DNA from: Deltaproteobacteria bacterium
GTDB lineage: Bacteria > Desulfobacterota > Desulfobulbia > Desulfobulbales > VMSU01
DNA length: 37,466 nucleotides
Reading direction: 5' to 3'
NCBI GenBank assembly: GCA_021789795.1
Contig: JAJYJA010000001.1
Coordinates: 1 to 37,466 of the forward strand
The position numbers were made by a program, and so were the translations under genes. Shown in pieces: positions 15,054-23,427 of this stretch; within the stretch, counting starts at the first letter, position 1; every line of letters begins with the position of its first letter. The notes below the pieces were generated by a model. It saw only the letters and a list, made by a program, of their open reading frames with translations. It had not been told where the DNA came from and searched no databases.

Positions 15054-17699
15054 CTATTCGCCGGCCCCCACCGTCACCTGAACGTAACTCTCCGGCCGGA
15101 TGTACCTGGCCGCCGCCTGTCGCACCTCCTCCGCCGTCACCTGGCCGATGGCCGCCAGGTAGCGGTTGCCGAAGTCCTGGCCCAGGCCGTAGGTCTCGCT
15201 CAAGGCCAGATCCAGGGCCTGGGCGCTGTTGGTTTGCAGGCCCAGATCGTAGTGCCCGGCCAGCAGCCCCTTGGCCTTCTCCAGTTCCTCCACGCTTAGG
15301 GGCTCGGCCCGCACCCGCTCAAGTTCCCGCCACAGGGAGGCGATGGCCTCCGCCCGCTTGTCCGGGCTGGTGCCGATATAGACCCCGAAGGAGCCGGTGT
15401 CCAGGCCCAGCAGGGTGAAGGACGACAGGCTGTAGGCCAGTCCCTGCCGGTCGCGCAACTGACGGAAGAGCCGGCCGCTCTGGCCGCTCAAGGCGGTGTC
15501 TAAAAGCTCCAGGGCATAACGATCCGGGCCGGTGAGGGTGGGGCCGATAAAGCCGATGACGATGTGCACCTGCTCCTTGTCCTGGGGCCGATGCACCAGC
15601 CGCGGCGGATGCGGGGCGGCGGGCGGGTTGATCCTCGGGGGCGCCAGACCATCCGCCGCCGGCCGCCATTGGCCAAACAGGCGACTGGCCCGTTCGTGGG
15701 CCTCGCTGGCCTTGATGTCGCCGGCCACCGCCAGCACCAGCCGCTCGGGCCGGGCATGCCGGAGATAGATGTCCCGCAACTCCGGGGCGGAGAAGGCGGC
15801 GATCGCCTCCGCCGCGCCCAAGCCATTCAAGGCGTAGGGATGCTCTTGAAACAGGGCCCGGTTGAACTCGACAAAGGCGGTGGCGGTCAGGGAATCCCGC
15901 TGCTGCCTTAAGGCCGCCAGCCGCTCGGGCCGGATCTTGTCCGCCTCCTGGGGGTCGAAGGCGGGGGTGGTCAGCACCTCGGCCATCAACTCCAGACCCT
16001 CGCCGAAGAAACGGGACAGAAAGGCCGCCTTGAGGCCGAAGGTATTTTTCCCCGCGAACCCGGAGAGGTCTCCGGCCATGTCGGCGATCTTGAGCGACAG
16101 CTCCCGGGCGTTCACCCTGGCGCTGCCCTTGGGCAGCAGGTCGGCGATAAAGGCAAAGGCGCCGTTGCTCTCCAGGCCTTCGGCCATCAGCCCGCCGGGG
16201 AAGACCGCCTGGATGGCCACCGTCGGCACCTGGGGCTCCTCCCGCACCAGCAGGGTGATCCCGTTATCCAGGGTGAAGCGGTGGACGTTGCCGAGGTAGG
16301 AGTCAATCAGCGAGGCCTCAGCTTCGGACTGCCCCCTGCCCTCCGTCCGGGCGATGCTGGCCAGCAGTTCTTCCTGGCCGAGGTCTAGGTCGGCCTCCCT
16401 GGGGAGAAGACAGCCCACGGTGAGGCGGCGGGGGTCGCAGTACCGGCGGGCCACCCGCTCCAGATCGGCCACGCCTACCGCCCGAATCCGTTCGAGATAG
16501 GCGTCCTCCCGCGGGTCGCCGGTCAACAGCTCAAACGAGCCCAGCACCCGGGCCTGGCCCTCGACCTTCTCCAGATTGAAGACAAAATCGCTCTCCAGGT
16601 TGCGTTTCACCCGCTCCAGCTCCCGCTCCTCCACCGGGATTAAGCGCAAGCGGGCCAATTCCGCCAGGCAGGAGTCGATGGCGGCCTTGATCTGCCCGTG
16701 CTCCAAGGTGGCGACAATCTGCAACAGGCCGGGATATTTGGGGGTAAAGGCCCAGGCGCGGATGCCGTACACCAGGCCCTGTTCGTCGCGCAGTCGCTGG
16801 TATAGCCGCGAGGCGTCGCCCTGTCCCATGACCCCGGCCAGGACATCAAGGGCCGGGGTGTCGGGGTGGTCGAAGGCCGGGATGGGGAAGATCAGGGCCA
16901 GCTGCGACTGGTTGACCGCCTCCCGCAAGGCGAAGATCCGAGGCTCCTGGGGCCAGGGTTCCTCGGGGAGCACGGCGGCCTCGCCCCCCTGGGCGGGCAG
17001 GTGGGAGAAGATCTGCGCCACCTGGGCCAGGGCCTCCGGATGGGGAAGGTCGCCCACCAGCACCACGGTGAAGTTTGCGGGCCGGTAATGCCGGGCCAGG
17101 TAGCGCAGGATGTCCTCCCGGCGGAAGGCGGCCACGGACTCGCGGCTACCGATCACCGGCAGCCGGTAGGGATGGCGGGCGTAGGCGTGACTCATGGTGG
17201 CGTCGAAGAACTTCACCTCCGGCCGGTCGGCGCGCATCCCGATCTCCTCCAGCACCACCAGCTTCTCCCGTTCGAGTTCCTGTTCGTCGAAGACCGAGTT
17301 GAGCACCGCGTCGGCCAGCACCGTAAGCGCCGTCTGCCACTCCCTGACCGGCAGGGTGGCATGATAGACGGTGTGCTCGAAGGAGGTGTAGGCGTTGATC
17401 TGCCCGCCCCGCTCCTCGATGGCGGCGGCCACCTCGCCCGGCCCCCTGATCTTGGTGCCCTTGAAGATCATGTGCTCGATCAGGTGGGTGATGCCGCCCT
17501 CGTCCGGACCCTCGTAGATGCTGCCCGCCCGCACCCAAATTTGGACGGTGGCCACCTTGACCCCCGGCGTCTCCTTGACCAGCACGGTCAGACCGTTGGC
17601 CAGGGTGTCTTTGTAGAGGCGGGGCTTGAGCTGCCGGACGCCGGGGCTGATGGTGGTCATGTTTTCCACGGTGGTCTGGTCGTTGGCCGATCGACTCAT
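15054..17699 (-). CDS. Tandem M16-family metallopeptidase
   Basis: An 881-residue protein (insulinase/pitrilysin superfamily). The N-terminal unit has the inverted zinc motif HLIEH (His72, Glu75, His76), with the third ligand near Glu152 in VVLEEIG. The second half repeats the fold (FTLDNGITLLVREE, then FIADLLPKGSA) but lacks HxxEH, so it is probably the non-catalytic partner that closes the chamber. No signal peptide is evident, so a cytoplasmic site is likely. The ATG at 17699 overlaps the lgt stop as ATGA. A second in-frame ATG at 17660 is possible. The open frame continues upstream to 18143, but that part is a shadow of lgt. Confidence 0.93.
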   Translation of the reverse strand: MSRSANDQTTVENMTTISPGVRQLKPRLYKDTLANGLTVLVKETPGVKVATVQIWVRAGSIYEGPDEGGITHLIEHMIFKGTKIRGPGEVAAAIEERGGQINAYTSFEHTVYHATLPVREWQTALTVLADAVLNSVFDEQELEREKLVVLEEIGMRADRPEVKFFDATMSHAYARHPYRLPVIGSRESVAAFRREDILRYLARHYRPANFTVVLVGDLPHPEALAQVAQIFSHLPAQGGEAAVLPEEPWPQEPRIFALREAVNQSQLALIFPIPAFDHPDTPALDVLAGVMGQGDASRLYQRLRDEQGLVYGIRAWAFTPKYPGLLQIVATLEHGQIKAAIDSCLAELARLRLIPVEERELERVKRNLESDFVFNLEKVEGQARVLGSFELLTGDPREDAYLERIRAVGVADLERVARRYCDPRRLTVGCLLPREADLDLGQEELLASIARTEGRGQSEAEASLIDSYLGNVHRFTLDNGITLLVREEPQVPTVAIQAVFPGGLMAEGLESNGAFAFIADLLPKGSARVNARELSLKIADMAGDLSGFAGKNTFGLKAAFLSRFFGEGLELMAEVLTTPAFDPQEADKIRPERLAALRQQRDSLTATAFVEFNRALFQEHPYALNGLGAAEAIAAFSAPELRDIYLRHARPERLVLAVAGDIKASEAHERASRLFGQWRPAADGLAPPRINPPAAPHPPRLVHRPQDKEQVHIVIGFIGPTLTGPDRYALELLDTALSGQSGRLFRQLRDRQGLAYSLSSFTLLGLDTGSFGVYIGTSPDKRAEAIASLWRELERVRAEPLSVEELEKAKGLLAGHYDLGLQTNSAQALDLALSETYGLGQDFGNRYLAAIGQVTAEEVRQAAARYIRPESYVQVTVGAGE

Positions 17700-18472
17700 T
17701 GCTGACGCCGACGGATGAGGAGGGCGAGCGCCAGGCCGGCGGCGATCATGCCCAGACTTAGGATCTGACCCATGGTGAAGACCCCGATGAAGCCGATCTG
17801 GGGGTCGGGCTCGCGGAACAGCTCGGCCAGGATGCGGAAGACGCCGTAGGCGATCAAGAACAGGGCCAGCATGGCGCCCGGCCGGTGGGGCCGGTCCTTG
17901 GCCCGCCACAGGATCAGGAAGAGGAGCACCCCCTCCAGCAGGCACTCGTAAAGCTGGGAGGGATGCCGGGGGTGGGGGCCGCCGGTGGGGAAGATCATCG
18001 CCCAGGGCACGTCGGTCTCCCGGCCAAACAGCTCGCCGTTGATGAAGTTGCCCAACCGGCCCAGTCCCAGGCCGATGGGGATGGTCACCACGTAGATGTC
18101 CGCCGTCTTCCAGAAGTCGAGGCCCCGGGAGGCACAGAACCATACCCCGCCCAGGATGACCCCGATCAAGGCCCCGTGAAACGACATCCCCCCCTGCCAG
18201 GTGGCCGGGATTTCGGCGGGATGATCGAGGTAGTAGGGCAGGTTGTAGAACAGGACGTAGCCCAACCGCCCCCCCAGAATCAGGCTGAGCAACAGGGTGA
18301 AGTTCAGGTTCTCGAAGTGGCTGGCCAGATGGGTGTCGCCGCTGCGCTCAATCTGACGGCGCACCAGACCGTAGGAGGCCACAAAGCCCAGGACGTACAT
18401 CAGCCCGTACCAACGGATCCGCAGGGGGCCGAGCCGGACCAGCACCGGGTTGATGTGGGGATAGGGCAGCAT
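17696..18472 (-). CDS. lgt: Prolipoprotein diacylglyceryl transferase
   Basis: A 258-residue multi-pass membrane enzyme that moves a diacylglyceryl group onto the lipobox cysteine of pre-lipoproteins. Hallmarks are RWYGLMYVLGF near the start, SFHGALIG, the signature GLGRLGNFINGELFGR, and HPSQLYE. I chose ATG 18472 because GAGGTG sits just upstream of it. An in-frame ATG at 18496 would add eight residues. Lipoproteins in this window that need it include LemA and BamD. The MITE at 18537-18693 lies 65 bp upstream, so it sits in or next to the lgt promoter. Confidence 0.96.
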   Translation of the reverse strand: MLPYPHINPVLVRLGPLRIRWYGLMYVLGFVASYGLVRRQIERSGDTHLASHFENLNFTLLLSLILGGRLGYVLFYNLPYYLDHPAEIPATWQGGMSFHGALIGVILGGVWFCASRGLDFWKTADIYVVTIPIGLGLGRLGNFINGELFGRETDVPWAMIFPTGGPHPRHPSQLYECLLEGVLLFLILWRAKDRPHRPGAMLALFLIAYGVFRILAELFREPDPQIGFIGVFTMGQILSLGMIAAGLALALLIRRRQQ

Positions 18473-18536
18473 ATTCACCTCGTCTTTGCAAACCATGCTG
18501 GCTGGTTAAGGCCGCCGCCCCACCAACCTAAAATTC

Positions 18537-18693
18537 GTAACTATCCCGCCGCGCCCCATCTGCTTTGTCACCAGCCGGCTCACATGCCGAAAGTATAGCT
18601 CGCCGGCTGGTTTCGCGCATCTGGGGCGCGGCGGGATAGTTACGGTCCCCAGCCGGTGCCAATTATGCGGCACTAACTAAGCTGGATAGTTAC
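18537..18693. mobile_element. MITE, long form (copy B)
   Basis: A 157-bp element. The 107-bp core (18537-18643) begins GTAACTATCCCGCCGCG and ends with its exact inverse. The terminal 22 bases of each arm match perfectly. A second inner hairpin is ACCAGCCGGC with GCCGGCTGGT. A 50-bp tail (18644-18693) has its own hairpin (CCAGC with GCTGG, GTGCC with GGCAC) and ends GGATAGTTAC. Flanks TAAAATTC (18529-18536) and TAAGATTC (18694-18701) agree at 7 of 8 positions, as expected for an aged target duplication. It contains no coding region. GTAA ends with an 8-bp duplication resemble the IS66 family. Confidence 0.85.
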
Positions 18694-18820
18694 TAAGATT
18701 CCAAGTTATCCCCTCCATATAAACAAGAAGCCCGCGCCCGCCAACCGAAAAATCGCCGCCGGCCCTCGGAAGGCCCACGGCCTGGCCCCGCCCCTTGTCC
18801 GCCTAAGGGTGAAAATGCTG

Positions 18821-18849
18821 TTTATCGATGGCGGCAAATACGTTATAGT
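18821..18849 (+). promoter_or_regulatory. Candidate trxA promoter
   Basis: TTTATC at 18821-18826 and TATAGT at 18844-18849 are 17 bp apart. The -10 is good and the -35 weak. The position is 67 bp before the trxA start. The stretch between the MITE and this site (18702-18820) shows only a short GGCC-type hairpin and no gene. Confidence 0.4.
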
Positions 18850-18915
18850 GCCATCCTTGGACAGGACAACTCGCCCAAAAAATCAGTTCATCAACAAGGA
18901 CAAGGAGAAAAAATA

Positions 18916-19245
18916 ATGAGCGATGACAAAGTGTTACACGTAAAGGATTCGACATTTGACACCGAGGTGCTTAATGGCCCCCTGCCCTGCCTGGTCGATT
19001 TCTGGGCCCCCTGGTGCGGGCCGTGCAAGGCCATCGGCCCGGTGATCTCCGAGCTGGCCGCCCAATTCGAGGGCCAGGTGGCGGTCGCCAAGATGAACGT
19101 GGACGACAGCCCGGCCACCCCCGGCAAGTACGGCATCCGGGCCATCCCCACCCTGATTCTGTTCAAGGGCGGCAAGGTGGTTGATCAGATCACCGGCGCG
19201 GTCGGCAAGACCCAGTTGCTGGCCATGATCCAAAAGGCCCTGTAA
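18916..19245 (+). CDS. trxA: Thioredoxin
   Basis: A 109-residue thioredoxin of standard length with the active site WCGPC (Cys34 and Cys37). The cis-proline comes in IRAIPTLILFKGG, and the usual buried Asp region is present in VDFWAPWCG. It reduces protein disulfides in the cytoplasm and is recharged by thioredoxin reductase, whose gene begins 9 bp downstream. The start is fixed by AAGGAG upstream of the ATG. trxA and trxB form a two-gene operon. Confidence 0.97.
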   Translation: MSDDKVLHVKDSTFDTEVLNGPLPCLVDFWAPWCGPCKAIGPVISELAAQFEGQVAVAKMNVDDSPATPGKYGIRAIPTLILFKGGKVVDQITGAVGKTQLLAMIQKAL

Positions 19246-19254
19246 GCCGCCCGC

Positions 19255-20220
19255 ATGACGGCTGAGCAACTCAGGACGGCGTCTGCCCCGGAGGGGCGTA
19301 TCCATCAGCTCGCCATCGTGGGCGCCGGGCCCGGCGGCCTGACCGCCGGGCTGTATGCCAGCCGGGCCCGGCTGGACGTGCTCCTGCTGGAGAAGGGCGC
19401 CGCCGGCGGCCAGATCCTGGTCACCGACCGGATCGACAACTATCCGGGGTTCGTCGAGGGCGTAAGCGGCTTTGAGCTGGCCGACAAGCTGACCGCCCAC
19501 GCCCAGCGGTTCGGACTGGAAATCGACTCCAAGACGGTGGCCAGCATGGACCTGGCCGCCGAGGTAAAGACCATCAACTGCGAGTGCGGCGCCGTCCTTG
19601 GTGCCCAGGCGGTAATCCTGGCCACCGGCGCCCGGCCCAACCACCTGGGGGTGCCGGGCGAGCGGGAGCTGACCGGCAAGGGGGTGTCCTACTGCGCCAC
19701 CTGCGACGGGCCGTTCTACCGCGGGCTCGACATCGCGGTGGTGGGCGGCGGCGACACCGCCCTACAGGAGGCGGTCTATCTCACCAAGTTCGCCCGGACG
19801 GTCACCGTGATCCATCGCCGGACCGAGTTTAGGGCCTCGCCGGTCATCCAGGAGGAGGCCCGGGCCAACCCCCAGATCCGCTTCCTGCTCGACACCCAGG
19901 TCGCCGCCATCCTGGGCGACACCCAGGTGAACGCCCTGCGTCTGCGCCACCGCGACGGCCGGGAGGAGACCCGCCCCCTGCAGGGGGTGTTCATCTTAAT
20001 CGGCATCACCCCCAACAACGAGATGTTGCCCCTGGATCAACTGACGCACCAACAGGGGTTCGTGGTCACCGACTGCCTGATGCGCACCAACCTGCCGGGG
20101 GTGATGGCGGTGGGCGACCTGCGCCACGACTCGGCCCGCCAGGTGATCACCGCCGCCGGCGACGGGGCGGTGGCGGTCAAGTCGGTGGAGGCCTATCTGG
20201 AAACCCTGCGCCGCCCCTGA
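19255..20220 (+). CDS. trxB: Thioredoxin reductase
   Basis: A 321-residue flavoprotein with an N-terminal FAD-binding GAGPGGLTAGLYASRA, the redox motif CATCDG (Cys147 and Cys150), the pyridine-nucleotide-binding VVGGGDTALQEAVYL, and the C-terminal FAD block GVMAVGDLRHDSARQVITAAGDG. It transfers electrons from NAD(P)H to thioredoxin. The HRRTEF block after the second Rossmann motif fits NADPH use. It has a 10-residue lead before the usual start, and ATG 19255 is only 9 bp from the trxA stop. A terminator-like hairpin follows. Confidence 0.97.
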   Translation: MTAEQLRTASAPEGRIHQLAIVGAGPGGLTAGLYASRARLDVLLLEKGAAGGQILVTDRIDNYPGFVEGVSGFELADKLTAHAQRFGLEIDSKTVASMDLAAEVKTINCECGAVLGAQAVILATGARPNHLGVPGERELTGKGVSYCATCDGPFYRGLDIAVVGGGDTALQEAVYLTKFARTVTVIHRRTEFRASPVIQEEARANPQIRFLLDTQVAAILGDTQVNALRLRHRDGREETRPLQGVFILIGITPNNEMLPLDQLTHQQGFVVTDCLMRTNLPGVMAVGDLRHDSARQVITAAGDGAVAVKSVEAYLETLRRP

Positions 20221-20263
20221 GGAGGGGCGGCCTTAACCTTAAAGATCTACGGCGTCCCCGTTC

Positions 20264-20304
20264 AACCGCCGCCGGGATTGGACAGCATGTCGGGGCGGTT
20301 TTGC
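20264..20304 (+). terminator. Terminator-like hairpin after trxB
   Basis: AACCGCC at 20264-20270 pairs with GGCGGTT at 20294-20300, followed by TTTGC. A competing stem CCCCG (20256-20260) with CGGGG (20291-20295) also exists. It lies between trxB and the MITE. Confidence 0.45.
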
Positions 20305-20314
20305 TTAGCCATCG

Positions 20315-20468
20315 GTAACGCCAGCCGCGCCCCATCTGCTTGGTCACCAGCCTGCTCACCTGCCAAAAAAGTAAGTTCGGCAGACTGGTCTCGCGACTCT
20401 GGGGCGCGGCTGATATAGTTACGGTACCAAGCAGGTGCCAATGCTGCGGCACTCAGCTGGATAGTTAC
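20315..20468. mobile_element. MITE, long form (copy C)
   Basis: A 154-bp element. A 108-bp palindromic core runs from GTAACGCCAGCCGCG (20315) to a matching end ATAGTTAC (20422). A 46-bp tail with GTGCC/GGCAC follows, ending GGATAGTTAC. The element is flanked by perfect 8-bp direct repeats AGCCATCG at 20307-20314 and 20469-20476. Compared with copy B, the inner stem changes from CGGC/GCCG to CTGC/GCAG, a paired change that keeps the stem. TGATATAGT at 20411-20419 could act as an extended -10 reading towards bamD. The right end lies 52 bp before the bamD ATG. Confidence 0.88.
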
Positions 20469-20482
20469 AGCCATCGGCTATC

Positions 20483-20499
20483 TTTTGCAAGATCATCAA
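20483..20499 (+). repeat. Second copy of a short dispersed repeat, before bamD
   Basis: TTTTGCAAGATCATCAA matches 10646-10662 with one mismatch and again lies just before a gene start. Its companion block GATCTACGGCG is at 20244-20254, on the far side of the MITE. Confidence 0.35.
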
Positions 20500-20520
20500 C
20501 CTGTTGGGAGTCTGCGCGCT

Positions 20521-21351
20521 ATGGAGAGGGAAGGTTTGCTTGGCTGGCCAGAGGCTGGTAAAAAACTGGCCATATTGATATTTATGGCCTGCACCCTGGC
20601 CACCCTGCCGGGGTGCGCGACCCTGGACGGGGTCTTCTCCTTCTTCGGGGTCGGGGGCGGCAAATCGAAGCCCAGCACCCCGGATGGCCTATCCATGCAG
20701 GCCATGGACTATTTCGAAAAGGGCGAGTACAGCGACGCCTTGAAGATCTTCAACGACATCAAGGAGCGCTTTCCCTTTAGCGCCTACAGTATGCTGGCCG
20801 AGCTGAAGGCGGCGGACTGCAAGTACTACCTCAAGGATTATCCGGAGGCGGTCTCGCTCTACAAGGGGTTCGCGGACAATCATCCCACCAACGAGGCCCT
20901 GCCCTACGTCCTGTTCCAGATCGGCATGTCCTACTACCAGCAGATCGACACCATCGACCGCGACCCAGGGGCCGCGACCGACGCCATCACCGCCTTCGAC
21001 AAGCAGCTCAAGGCCTATCCCGACTCGCCCTACCGGGCCGAGGCCGCGGCCCGGCGCCAGGCGGCCTTGAATTTCCTGGCCAATCACGAGTACTACGTGG
21101 CCATGTTCTACATCCGCACCGAGGAGCCCCAGGAGGCGGCCTCCCGCTTGCAGTACCTGCTCGACACCTACCCCAAGACCTCCATCGCGGTCAAGGCACG
21201 GAAGCTGATGGCGGAGATCAAGGCCGGCCACCCGCCCACCCGCACCTGGCGGGACTGGATCCCCGATCTCTCCCTGCCCGACTGGCATACCTTCACCACC
21301 CTGACCCCCGCCGGGGTCAGCACCGCGGCGCCCTCTCCCACCGGGAATTAA
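20521..21351 (+). CDS. bamD: Outer-membrane assembly lipoprotein BamD
   Basis: A 276-residue lipoprotein. A hydrophobic signal ends with the lipobox TLPGC (Cys32). The mature part carries tandem TPR-like helices: AMDYFEKGEYSDALKIFNDI, then YYLKDYPEAVSLYKGFADNHP, then AAARRQAALNFLANHEYYVAMFYI (separate blocks), as in the YfiO/BamD family. BamD partners BamA in inserting beta-barrel proteins into the outer membrane. I chose ATG 20521, with GGGAG about 10 bases upstream. The frame also opens at TTG 20485, but that falls in the dispersed repeat. The C-terminal tail is Pro/Ser/Thr-rich. Confidence 0.92.
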   Translation: MEREGLLGWPEAGKKLAILIFMACTLATLPGCATLDGVFSFFGVGGGKSKPSTPDGLSMQAMDYFEKGEYSDALKIFNDIKERFPFSAYSMLAELKAADCKYYLKDYPEAVSLYKGFADNHPTNEALPYVLFQIGMSYYQQIDTIDRDPGAATDAITAFDKQLKAYPDSPYRAEAAARRQAALNFLANHEYYVAMFYIRTEEPQEAASRLQYLLDTYPKTSIAVKARKLMAEIKAGHPPTRTWRDWIPDLSLPDWHTFTTLTPAGVSTAAPSPTGN

Positions 21352-21451
21352 GTCCAGTTATCATTCAAAACCATACCTTGCTGGTCTCGTTACGAATGCT
21401 GGCCGGAAGGGTTCTGGTGAAGGGGGGCCGCCACCAGGCTATCGCTTGGCG

Positions 21452-21476
21452 AGCCCATCAAGGCGGGGCTTTATTT
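21452..21476 (+). terminator. Weak terminator after bamD
   Basis: AGCCC at 21452-21456 pairs with GGGCT at 21466-21470, followed by TTATTT. It lies in the 133-bp convergent gap between bamD and the minus-strand coiled-coil gene. No other feature was seen there. Confidence 0.35.
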
Positions 21477-21484
21477 GCGGGTGA

Positions 21485-22051
21485 TTAGGGGCGCGGGAAT
21501 CTGGGGTTACCCCGGATGAAGGCCCGGGCCACCGAGCCGGGCAGCAGGTGATTGGCCGCCTGGCCGCCCAGGAGGAGGAAGTCGTCGTCGGGCAGGGTGT
21601 TTTTCACCGCCTGGGCCTTGACCAGTTCGTCTTTCAGGTAGGAGACCTGGAGGTTAAGGTCGTCGATCTCTCGCTGGTGGGCCAGGCATTGGTCGGCCAG
21701 GGACTTGTTCTCCCCGGCCAGGCGGCTTAGTTCGCCGTTTTTTTCCTCGATCAGCCGCTGGTGCTCGTGGCGCTCGATCATCTCGGGCCGGTCCTCGGGC
21801 GGCGGGGCGGCGGCGCTCTCCACCCTGGCGGCCAGACGCACCTGGCAGCCCTGCAACTCCTGCCTCAGCAGCTCGCACTCCTCTTCCCACTTGCGATTTA
21901 ACTCCTCGCTCGCCTGCTCACCCTTAGCACGCTGGGATTCCCCCAGGGCCAACAGCCGCCGACGTTCGCGCAGGAAACGTTCTTGCAGAAAGATGAGGGT
22001 GGTTCCCGTCCCCAGGCAGAGACCAAGGAGGACGAAGAGGATGGATTTCAT
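21485..22051 (-). CDS. Membrane-anchored coiled-coil protein beside a MamK-like actin
   Basis: A 188-residue protein with one N-terminal membrane helix (about residues 3-21). A long charged helical region of about 22-140, rich in Glu, Arg, Lys and Leu in heptad-like spacing, is a likely coiled coil. A compact C-terminal segment has DDDFLLLGGQAANHLLPGSV. It starts 12 bp after the actin-like gene and is very likely cotranscribed with it. I do not recognise a family. The pairing suggests a membrane anchor, nucleator or cargo adaptor for the filament, by analogy with MamJ and MamK, although no sequence relation to MamJ is seen. Confidence 0.7.
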   Translation of the reverse strand: MKSILFVLLGLCLGTGTTLIFLQERFLRERRRLLALGESQRAKGEQASEELNRKWEEECELLRQELQGCQVRLAARVESAAAPPPEDRPEMIERHEHQRLIEEKNGELSRLAGENKSLADQCLAHQREIDDLNLQVSYLKDELVKAQAVKNTLPDDDFLLLGGQAANHLLPGSVARAFIRGNPRFPRP

Positions 22052-22063
22052 GGCGGGCCGGGG

Positions 22064-23110
22064 TTAGGCCTCGGGGCCGGAGAATCCTATTTTGTCCCAG
22101 TGCTCCGGCGGCAGGTCGAGGCCAAGCTTCAAGGCCCCGGCGCAGCCGGTGAAGTCCGGGTCATCGACGCAACTTACCTTCACCGGGCCGAAATCGCCCA
22201 ACTGCCGCTCCACCATGGCCGCGATGCCCTTGAGCCGCGAACCGCCCCCGGCCAGATAGATGTTCCTTAACACCTCCGGCTGGCTCTCCGGGTCGTACCC
22301 CTTCATGATGGCCACGATGTTCTCGACGATGTCCGGGACGATGCTCTCGCACACCGCCCGGATCTCGCGGGTCAAGTCGTACTCGGCGGGCTTGCCGTCC
22401 CGGCGCAGGGTCACCAGCACCGGGGCCTCGGGCTCGCCGACGAAGGCATATTGCTCCTTGATGGTGCGCACCAGGTTGCGGGTGATCTGCACGTCGTAGA
22501 ACTTCTGCTGAATGGCCGATTCCAGCCGTTCGTCGATGTAATCCCCCGCCTTCAGGGTGGTGATCTGATCCTTCTGGCCCGGCACCGAACCCTTGACCCC
22601 GCAGATATCCACCGTCCCGGCCCCGATATCGACGATGATGGCGTCGCTCAACTTGTTGATGGCGTAAGCGACCATAAAGGGCTCGGAGACGATCAGGGCG
22701 GTGGTCATCAACTCCCTGGCGAGCTGCAACAGCAGTTCCTTGTTGACGATCGAGGCCCGGGAGGGCACCCCGATGATCCCGGCCACCGGCACCTCGGCCC
22801 CCTGTTTCGCCTCGTTGACCACGTGCCGCAAAAGCTCCAGGGCGGCGGTGTAGTCCTTTTCGCTGCCCTCCCGGATCACCCCGTCTTCCAGGGGGTGGTA
22901 GAGGGTGAGGGCGGAGCGGTGCCTGAGGGCCTCGTCGCCGAACACCTGAGTCTTGCCTAATAATTTTATGCCTATTATATCCTTGGGATAGCCGACGATG
23001 GAGCGGGTGATCCCCTGGTATCCTCGACTGGACATCACCGCCGTGCGCGAGGTGCCGAGATCGACGCCGATGATGAGGGGTTCGTCTGTTGGGTATTGGT
23101 CGTCTGACAT
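22064..23110 (-). CDS. MamK-like actin-family protein
   Basis: A 348-residue ASKHA protein. From memory it tracks the magnetosome actin MamK along most of its length: GVDLGTSRTAVMSSRG near the start, SIVGYPKDIIGIKLLGK, HPLEDGV, IGVPSRAS, ALIVSEPFMVAYAINKL, VDIGAGTVDIC, TLKAGDYIDERL, IYLAGGGSRLKGIA and DDPDFTGCAGALKLGLDLPPEHW. These cover phosphate 1, phosphate 2 and the adenosine motif. MamK forms dynamic filaments that align magnetosomes. MamK-like proteins also occur in bacteria without magnetosomes, and no other mam gene is in this window. The start is supported by AGGA about 8 bases upstream. mreB is an alternative, but the terminal motifs favour MamK. Confidence 0.85.
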   Translation of the reverse strand: MSDDQYPTDEPLIIGVDLGTSRTAVMSSRGYQGITRSIVGYPKDIIGIKLLGKTQVFGDEALRHRSALTLYHPLEDGVIREGSEKDYTAALELLRHVVNEAKQGAEVPVAGIIGVPSRASIVNKELLLQLARELMTTALIVSEPFMVAYAINKLSDAIIVDIGAGTVDICGVKGSVPGQKDQITTLKAGDYIDERLESAIQQKFYDVQITRNLVRTIKEQYAFVGEPEAPVLVTLRRDGKPAEYDLTREIRAVCESIVPDIVENIVAIMKGYDPESQPEVLRNIYLAGGGSRLKGIAAMVERQLGDFGPVKVSCVDDPDFTGCAGALKLGLDLPPEHWDKIGFSGPEA

Positions 23111-23243
23111 GATGCCGTCCTGTTTTTGATGGGAAAAAACCCAGGGTCACGACTTTGGTGGCGGGGCGGGGAGGGCCATCTTCCCTGCCAGGACGAACGG
23201 GAAAGGCCCGTCCCTGGGACAACTCGCACCCCTACGTTTAAGG

Positions 23244-23273
23244 TAAATACAATGGGGGCGCAAAGATTGTCAA
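23244..23273 (-). promoter_or_regulatory. Promoter of the MamK-like operon
   Basis: On the minus strand, a perfect TTGACA (23273-23268) and TATTTA (23249-23244) are separated by 18 bp. The predicted leader of about 125 nt before the ATG at 23110 includes a small GGG-T6-CCC hairpin. No known riboswitch was recognised in it. Confidence 0.55.
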
Positions 23274-23335
23274 GTGAATTGCGGGGTTGCTAGGCCCAAG
23301 GTTGACCGACTCGCCGCCTGGCCTGGGATAACCCT

Positions 23336-23364
23336 TTGACCAAGTGGCCCGTCCATGCTATGTT
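23336..23364 (+). promoter_or_regulatory. hemL promoter
   Basis: TTGACC at 23336-23341 and TATGTT at 23359-23364 have an ideal 17-bp spacer. The site is about 64 bp before the hemL ATG, back to back with the promoter of the divergent MamK-like operon. Confidence 0.65.
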
Positions 23365-23427
23365 ACGGCGATTTTAAGACCCCGCGCCTGGAAGCCGGGC
23401 CGCAACCATTTCACGGAGACCTTCCTT

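Noticed and set aside
17700..18143. Upstream extension of the M16 peptidase frame to 18143
   Set aside because: This part lies antiparallel in phase to none but overlaps lgt in another frame on the same strand, has Arg/Pro-rich shadow composition, and the peptidase start fits the ATGA overlap at 17699.
21485..23110. A magnetosome gene island
   Set aside because: Only a MamK-like gene is present; no mamA, mamB, mamM, mamE or similar gene lies in the 37 kb, so the organism cannot be called magnetotactic from this.
22161..23222. A 353-codon minus-strand frame overlapping the MamK-like gene
   Set aside because: It is in another frame, low-complexity and Arg/Gly/His-rich, while the overlapping actin-like frame has clear family motifs.
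23111..23237. A riboswitch in the leader of the MamK-like operon
   Set aside because: No c-di-GMP, cobalamin, TPP or SAM riboswitch core was recognisable; only a small GGG/CCC hairpin is seen.
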